Positions 43,679 to 46,509 of a stretch of DNA of 46,509 bases are shown here, in pieces. Numbering within the stretch: the stretch's first letter is position 1; each line of letters starts with the position of its first letter. A program made the position numbers and the translations under genes. Below the pieces are notes generated by a model. That model ran no database searches. It had not been told where the DNA came from and worked only from the letters and a program-made list of their open reading frames with translations. The stretch comes from Klebsiella indica (lineage in GTDB: Bacteria > Pseudomonadota > Gammaproteobacteria > Enterobacterales > Enterobacteriaceae), in contig NZ_VCHQ01000035.1 in the NCBI RefSeq assembly GCF_005860775.1, positions 1 to 46,509 on the forward strand. Direction: 5' to 3'.

Positions 43679-44554
43679 ATGAGAACGAAAATCCTGACCG
43701 CCGCCATTTTGGCGCTATCTTCCGCCAGCGTACAGGCTGCTGAAAAACCGCTGAAAATACTGCTGGTTAATGATGATGGTTGCCAGTCTGTGGGCACGAC
43801 CTCGTTGCAGGAAAAACTGGCCGCCAAAGGGTATGACGTCTGGATGGTGGCGCCGACAACCAACCAGAGCGGTATTGGTTCGGCAATTACCTTTAAGACG
43901 GGTAAAATTTTTGACGTTAAAAAAGTTGCTGACAAGCGCTACTGCTTTCCGGGAACGCCCGCGGATGCGCTGGATTTTGGCCTGTGGGGCGTTCTGAAAG
44001 ATACGCCGCCGGATCTGGTTATTTCGGGTGTCAACGATGGCCCCAATACCGGTATGGCGCAGGTTAACTCCGGTACCGTGAGTGCCGCGGCCCGTGCTTT
44101 ACGCTATGGTTTCCCGGCGATAGCGGCCAGCATTGGTTATCGCTTCACGGAAGAAGAGATGAAAAACAAGTGGCCGAGCACGCATAAATATTGGCCCGAT
44201 TCAGTGGATTATGTTGTCTCATTGGTGGATAAACTGAATGCCGCTCATAAACCGGGTAACCCAATTTTGCCGCAGGGATCGGGACTGAGCATTAACTATC
44301 CGCCGCTGCCGTCGGCTGAAATTAAAGGCATTCATTATGTTGGGAATGAACAATTTCCTGCGCCGCAGATTGGTTATGAACTACTCCCTGATGGCACGGC
44401 AAAACAGACGATGAATCCGGAAGCGATAAAACCAGCGGAAGGAGATAATGATTCAGGCTGGTTGAACAAAGGATATGTTACTTACACTCTGTTTGATGGT
44501 TCATGGAATGCGCCGCAATACCAGGCGCAATATGAGACTCTGCTCGGAAAATGA
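43679..44554 (+). CDS. Secreted SurE-like 5'/3'-nucleotidase
   Basis: A 291-residue SurE-family phosphatase with a signal peptide of about 21 residues (cleavage near SVQA|AEKP). Metal and active-site motifs: LLVNDDGCQS (Asp-Asp), APTTNQSGIGSAIT (Asn/Ser) and SGVNDGPNTGM with TVSAAARAL. Ordinary SurE is cytoplasmic and about 250 residues; here it is exported, so it should act on periplasmic nucleotides or other organic phosphates. The ATG at 43679 follows AAGGAG by 5 nt; a GTG two codons earlier is rejected. Divergent from phosphatase plus porin. Confidence 0.87.
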   Translation: MRTKILTAAILALSSASVQAAEKPLKILLVNDDGCQSVGTTSLQEKLAAKGYDVWMVAPTTNQSGIGSAITFKTGKIFDVKKVADKRYCFPGTPADALDFGLWGVLKDTPPDLVISGVNDGPNTGMAQVNSGTVSAAARALRYGFPAIAASIGYRFTEEEMKNKWPSTHKYWPDSVDYVVSLVDKLNAAHKPGNPILPQGSGLSINYPPLPSAEIKGIHYVGNEQFPAPQIGYELLPDGTAKQTMNPEAIKPAEGDNDSGWLNKGYVTYTLFDGSWNAPQYQAQYETLLGK

Positions 44555-44577
44555 CGATATAGCGATATGCAATATAA

Positions 44578-44603
44578 AGAAGACGCGTCAATCCGCGTCT
44601 TCT
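44578..44603. terminator. Bidirectional terminator, SurE-like / RoxA-like
   Basis: AGAAGACGCG and CGCGTCTTCT form a perfect 10-bp stem with loop TCAATC between two convergent genes. On the minus strand a TTTATATT stretch follows, so it should stop the RoxA-like transcript best. Confidence 0.8.
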
Positions 44604-44623
44604 CCATAAACTGATGATGAATA

Positions 44624-45748
44624 TTATTCGTTGAAGAACCAGTATCCCTGATTAATTAAACGAGTCAATTCGGTAATAAAGGCCGGGTTGCGTAGCGCCG
44701 TCTCACCCAATTCATGTTTACTCAGGAGCGTATAGCGGCAAAGCGCGTCCAGGGCCTGAGGGTCCGTAGGCTCCAGTTGTTCACTATTCACAAAGAAACA
44801 ATCGCCGATATGTAGTACGCGCAGGCCGCTCAGGCGAGTCAGCATTTCGCCGCCCAGTAGCGCATCGACAATTTCTTCTTCTTCATAGGGCGGTTCAGCA
44901 GGTGCAATATCCAGTTCGTGACGTGAAGTGGTGGCGAAGCTGCCAAACCACTGCGTGAAATCTTGCGGCTGGCTAATCATTTCGATCATCATGCCGCGCA
45001 GACGTTCGAGTTCATACTCTTCCACCCTGCCCGGATGTTGGCGGCAGGTTAAATCCGGATCGCTGTAGTGCTCGCTGCCGAGATCATTCTCCAGCACGTA
45101 ATCAGCAAAACTGCTGATTAAATCGCGACCATTTGGTCCCCGGAAGCCGACAGAGTAGTTCAGCGCCGTTTCGTGGGTAATCCCGTCATGTGGGAATCCC
45201 GGTGGGATGTACAGAATATCGCCGGCGCACAGATCCTCATCAATAATCGGCGGGAACGGCTCGACATGTAACAGCGCTGGATGTGGGCAGAACTGACGCA
45301 TCGGCAGTTTATCGCCCACTCGCCAGCGACGGCTGCCCATACCCTGAATAATAAAGACGTCATACTGGTCGATATGCGGGCCGACTCCGCCTCCAGGCAC
45401 CGAAAAGGAGATCATTAGATCGTCCAGACGCCAGTCTGGCAACACGCGGAAGGGGCGCACCAGTTCTGCTGCGGGCATATGCCAGTGGTTTACGGCCTGT
45501 GCCAGTAATGACCAGCCGGTTTCGCCGAGATCATCAAAATGTTCAAATGGACCGTTGCTGGCCTGCCATTGGCCGTGCTTCAGGCTTACCAGCCGACTGT
45601 CGACTTCTGGCTCCATAGCTAACCCTGCCAGCTCATCTGGCGTAATCGGATCGACGAAGTTCGGGAAAGCGTTCTTTAATACTACCGGCTGCTTTTGCCA
45701 GTATTTTTCTAAAAACTCGGGCCAGTTAATGTTGAGTTGATAAGCCAT
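44624..45748 (-). CDS. roxA: RoxA-like JmjC oxygenase (ribosomal protein L16 arginine hydroxylase)
   Basis: A 374-residue Fe(II)/2-oxoglutarate oxygenase with a JmjC core. Iron ligands His125 and Asp127 (GVGPHIDQYD) and His187 (GFPHDG) fall at the E. coli YcfD/RoxA positions. The N-terminus (WPEFLEKYWQKQPVVLKNAF) and the C-terminal winged-helix part (ending INQGYWFFNE) also follow RoxA. E. coli RoxA hydroxylates Arg81 of L16. As far as I recall, identity to E. coli RoxA is clearly lower than usual for this group, and the E. coli gene lies by pepT/phoPQ, not by an rrn operon, so this may be a second, diverged copy. Confidence 0.85.
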   Translation of the reverse strand: MAYQLNINWPEFLEKYWQKQPVVLKNAFPNFVDPITPDELAGLAMEPEVDSRLVSLKHGQWQASNGPFEHFDDLGETGWSLLAQAVNHWHMPAAELVRPFRVLPDWRLDDLMISFSVPGGGVGPHIDQYDVFIIQGMGSRRWRVGDKLPMRQFCPHPALLHVEPFPPIIDEDLCAGDILYIPPGFPHDGITHETALNYSVGFRGPNGRDLISSFADYVLENDLGSEHYSDPDLTCRQHPGRVEEYELERLRGMMIEMISQPQDFTQWFGSFATTSRHELDIAPAEPPYEEEEIVDALLGGEMLTRLSGLRVLHIGDCFFVNSEQLEPTDPQALDALCRYTLLSKHELGETALRNPAFITELTRLINQGYWFFNE

Positions 45749-46031
45749 AGGTTTACACCAGATAAGAAGAAACGGCCCTGATTATAGAAACATGCAACCA
45801 CACGCCGCTTTGTCATGGGTCAAGGCTGTTGCTTAAGTCGTCAACCGGGCGTAAAGATGCAGAAAAAAGAAGAGTCGACGAGGACAATGCTAATTTTCAC
45901 AAAGTGTTATTTTTGACGGAAAGTCGCGACAGGCCATGCAATATCTGGCTTTGTTCTGTTTCGTGTACATAGACAGTTGTGGCTAAAAGATTAAATTATG
46001 AGCGGTTGATAAGTTTTTTGTATTTTAAGGG
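45749..46031. promoter_or_regulatory. Region upstream of rrn P1 (UP element/Fis region)
   Basis: No gene is seen in these 283 bp. The last 50 bp before P1 (about 45980-46030) are A/T-rich tracts (AAAAGATTAAATTATGAG, GTTTTTTGTATTTTAAGG), the typical place of the UP element and Fis sites of rrn P1. Confidence 0.65.
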
Positions 46032-46059
46032 TTGCTATATCCCGGGAGCTCCCTATAAT
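46032..46059 (+). promoter_or_regulatory. rrn P1 promoter
   Basis: TTGCTA (46032-46037), a 16-bp spacer and TATAAT (46054-46059), followed by the GCGC discriminator and CACTGACACGG as in E. coli rrn P1. Transcription should start at about 46068. The 16-bp spacing and GC-rich discriminator give ppGpp/DksA and growth-rate control. Confidence 0.95.
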
Positions 46060-46129
46060 GCGCCTCCACTGACACGGAGCAACGGCACGTAAGCCGCCGG
46101 GTCAGCAGGGAAGACTCTGAAAAACAGGG

Positions 46130-46157
46130 TTGACTCTGCAAGAGGAAAGCGTATTAT
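46130..46157 (+). promoter_or_regulatory. rrn P2 promoter
   Basis: TTGACT (46130-46135), 16-bp spacer, TATTAT (46152-46157), about 98 bp after P1, as in E. coli rrn operons. Confidence 0.93.
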
Positions 46158-46174
46158 ACGCCACCTCGCGACAG

Positions 46175-46234
46175 GCGCTGAAGCGCGTCGCAACTGCTCT
46201 TTAACAATTTATCAGACAATCTGTGTGGGCACTC
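46175..46234 (+). promoter_or_regulatory. rrn leader antitermination site (boxB-boxA-boxC)
   Basis: The boxB-like hairpin GCGC-TGAA-GCGC is at 46175-46186, boxA TGCTCTTTAACAA at 46195-46207 and boxC TGTGTGGGCACTC at 46222-46234. Nus factors and SuhB assemble here for Rho-resistant rRNA transcription. Confidence 0.93.
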
Positions 46235-46336
46235 AAAGTGACATGGATTCTTAATGTCTTCGGACAATAAATGAATACCAAGTCTCTGAGTGAACACGTA
46301 ATTCATTACGAAGTTTAATTCACGAGCATCAAACTT

Positions 46337-46509
46337 AAATTGAAGAGTTTGATCATGGCTCAGATTGAACGCTGGCGGCAGGCCTAACACATGCAAGTCG
46401 AACGGTAGCACAGAGAGCTTGCTCTCGGGTGACGAGTGGCGGACGGGTGAGTAATGTCTGGGAAACTGCCCGATGGAGGGGGATAACTACTGGAAACGGT
46501 AGCTAATAC
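46337..46509 (+). rRNA. rrs: 16S rRNA, 5' part
   Basis: The mature 5' end AAATTGAAGAGTTTGATCAT starts at 46337, followed by the universal 27F region. Only 173 nt are in the window. The V1 loop (GGTAGCACAGAGAGCTTGCT onwards) and the CCCGATGG form are those of the Citrobacter/Enterobacter/Klebsiella group. Confidence 0.98.

Noticed and set aside
46154..46411. Open frame across the rrn leader and 16S start
   Set aside because: It lies in rRNA leader and 16S DNA.
1..46509. CRISPR arrays, tRNA genes, prophage or attachment sites
   Set aside because: No regularly spaced repeats, cloverleaf sequences, integrase or phage genes were seen on either strand.

Overview
The window is chromosomal DNA of an enterobacterium of the Citrobacter/Enterobacter/Klebsiella/Salmonella group. 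The evidence is the start of a typical enterobacterial 16S rRNA gene at the right end with standard rrn P1/P2 promoters and antitermination boxes, an aapJQMP (yhdWXYZ) amino-acid transporter very close to that of E. coli, and a RoxA-like ribosomal oxygenase. Everything between aap and the rrn operon looks like accessory, niche-specific DNA, and several pieces of it are decaying.

Layout. (1) 1-1290: right end of an IS66-family element that has cut off the C-terminal part of a GntR/FCD regulator (1291-1774). (2) 2197-6585: aapJQMP behind a clear sigma-54 promoter, so probably nitrogen controlled. (3) 6885-8196: a Fur box over a sigma-70 promoter, driving an FAD monooxygenase gene broken by one in-frame TGA. 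(4) 8236-19533, catabolic cluster I: a GntR repressor divergent from alpha/beta hydrolase, ribose-type ABC importer (binding protein, ATPase, permease), RidA, FAH-family hydrolase, LigB-type extradiol dioxygenase, FAD aromatic hydroxylase, NCS2 nucleobase-type permease and RutB-like amidohydrolase. I read this as import, hydroxylation, ring opening and hydrolysis of an unknown, probably nitrogen-containing aromatic compound. (5) 19647-29472, cluster II: a LacI regulator with two palindromic operators, a second ribose-type ABC importer, phosphotriesterase-like hydrolase, GATase-like protein, M20 amidohydrolase, and, on the other side of lacI, the binding protein, a PfkB kinase, a BtpA/SgcQ-like TIM barrel and a Cys-less TenA homologue. 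Its substrate is unknown; a sugar- or nucleoside-like conjugate is the best guess.

(6) 29523-31180: remains of a dual-ATPase peptide/glutathione-type ABC gene. (7) 31181-40852, a fimbrial island: an EvgA/BvgA-like response regulator with a 4-nt frameshifting deletion in its DDHP motif, an EvgS/BvgS-like hybrid kinase, a LuxR-type regulator, then a complete chaperone-usher operon (pilin, chaperone, usher, tip adhesin). (8) 40976-44554: OprD-family porin and periplasmic histidine phosphatase, divergent from a secreted SurE-like nucleotidase. Both divergent units carry a look-alike hairpin plus U-tract in the 5' leader. (9) 44624-46509: RoxA-like oxygenase at a non-standard location, then rrn P1/P2, leader and the first 173 nt of 16S rRNA.

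The strongest candidates for undescribed biology are the two adjoining catabolic clusters (8.2-29.5 kb) and the twin leader terminators before the phosphatase genes. All functional calls rest on reading motifs and remembered family features; no database search was run.
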